Assembly (NCBI GenBank): GCA_963667455.2
Contig: CAXXFR010000031.1
Span: 62,001-126,000, forward strand
DNA: 64,000 nucleotides
DNA from: Bin55 sp963667455
Lineage (GTDB): Bacteria; Pseudomonadota; Gammaproteobacteria; Pseudomonadales; Azotimanducaceae
Direction: 5' to 3'
Shown here piece by piece: positions 63,484 to 64,000 of the stretch. Made by a program: the position numbers and the translations under genes. Position 1 is the stretch's first letter. Every line of letters starts with the position of its first letter. Below the pieces are notes generated by a model that was given only the letters and a program-made list of their open reading frames with translations, had not been told where the DNA came from and made no database searches.

Positions 63484-64000
63484 CTACTGTGCTGTTCGAA
63501 GCAAATTGCTTACAACCCGTTCCAAGTGTACTAGCGAATTGCACTCTTCGGCCTGATGAACATAGGGCGTGTACTTCCGCATGATCGCGTCGCCAGTGTT
63601 CCACGTGGAACGTGACTCTGGATTGAGCCAAATCACGCGCTTCGACATGTCGTACATTTCCTTGAGAATGTTCTGGTTCGCCTCGCCGTAATTGTTGCGG
63701 GCATCTCCCAAAATTATGATGGTTGTTCGGTTGTCGATATCGGACCCGCACTTCTTGCGAAAGTCCAGCAATGCCTGACCGTAGTCCGTGGATCCTCCAC
63801 CGAAGTCCCGCAGCGTCTTGGCGATGGCGTCCTCCAGCTTGCTGCGTTCGAAGAGTTCGGTGACCTCTCCCAAGTCGGAGGAAAATGCAAACGAGCGCAC
63901 CTTTGGCATTACTTCTTCCAGACTGTACAAGAACATCAGCATGAATCGTGCATAGTTCGCGACCGAACCGCTCACATCGCAAATGGCGTAGACACAGGGT
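63484..64000 (-). CDS. VWA domain protein, CoxE-like, partial (N-terminus beyond window)
   Basis: The minus-strand frame is open to the window edge. The visible 171 residues begin with CVYAICDVSGSVANYARFM, whose DVSGS is the metal-binding MIDAS motif. FGGGSTDYGQALLDF carries the second MIDAS Thr/Asp and TTIIILGDARNN the third. This matches the CoxE-like VWA family, usually paired with a MoxR-type AAA+ ATPase. Such a partner would be upstream, outside the window. It is nine bases from oppA and probably cotranscribed. Confidence 0.82.
   Translation of the reverse strand, partial: PCVYAICDVSGSVANYARFMLMFLYSLEEVMPKVRSFAFSSDLGEVTELFERSKLEDAIAKTLRDFGGGSTDYGQALLDFRKKCGSDIDNRTTIIILGDARNNYGEANQNILKEMYDMSKRVIWLNPESRSTWNTGDAIMRKYTPYVHQAEECNSLVHLERVVSNLLRTAQ

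Noticed and set aside
1..64000. CRISPR arrays, rRNA genes and a replication origin
   Set aside because: No regularly spaced direct repeats, rRNA-like sequence or clustered DnaA boxes were noticed on reading; a dedicated repeat and covariance-model search was not possible here.

Overview
The window reads as a chromosomal segment of a gammaproteobacterium, probably an uncultured marine or host-associated lineage (the class follows from leuS-lptE-holA and phoH-ybeY-corC-lnt blocks; the habitat is only a guess). Base composition is moderate and genes are packed on both strands. The two insertion sequences are visibly richer in GC, and the restriction-modification pair is visibly richer in AT, than the rest.

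Layout. Positions 1-10.7 kb hold a two-gene ABC exporter, a lipoprotein oligopeptidase B, an FAD reductase, a DUF1820 protein, CreD and a plug-less outer-membrane barrel. Positions 10.7-16.8 kb hold an esterase fused to EF-hands, an unrecognised protein, glycerol kinase, a frameshifted double-hotdog dehydratase and a PhyH oxygenase. Positions 16.8-24.8 kb hold phoH-ybeY-corC-lnt, an aminoglycoside-phosphotransferase-like kinase, an SRAP protein and a thiamine-diphosphate enzyme. A gene-poor 1.7 kb stretch follows.

Positions 26.5-35.4 kb form a defence and toxin-antitoxin island. It contains a compact type II restriction-modification pair, a 1360-residue protein whose N-terminus is a HigA-type helix-turn-helix and which has a perfect inverted repeat over its own promoter, a RES/DUF2384 toxin-antitoxin pair, and two near-identical FitA-like antitoxins, of which only the second is followed by a PIN toxin. 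Then come leuS-lptE-holA, a histidine phosphatase, a lone PD-(D/E)XK-like protein and a cobS-cobT pair, followed by two tandem SulP-STAS transporters.

Positions 50.4-55.6 kb are a second accessory patch. A DUF4238 gene is split by an IS1182-like element with an intact 4-bp target duplication, and an IS1595-like element lies next to it. After them come a small GIY-YIG-like protein, apparently expressed from a leaderless transcript, and a SIR2-like protein. The right end (57.1-64 kb) is a five-gene oligopeptide/dipeptide ABC importer operon led by a VWA protein that runs off the window; its OppC-like permease carries a fibronectin-III domain in a periplasmic loop.

The best candidates for an undescribed system are the 1360-residue HTH-nuclease-like-helical-repeat protein (28331-32413) with its operator, and the leaderless GIY-YIG-like/SIR2 pair (54333-55629). 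Both calls rest on motif reading, not on database searches.
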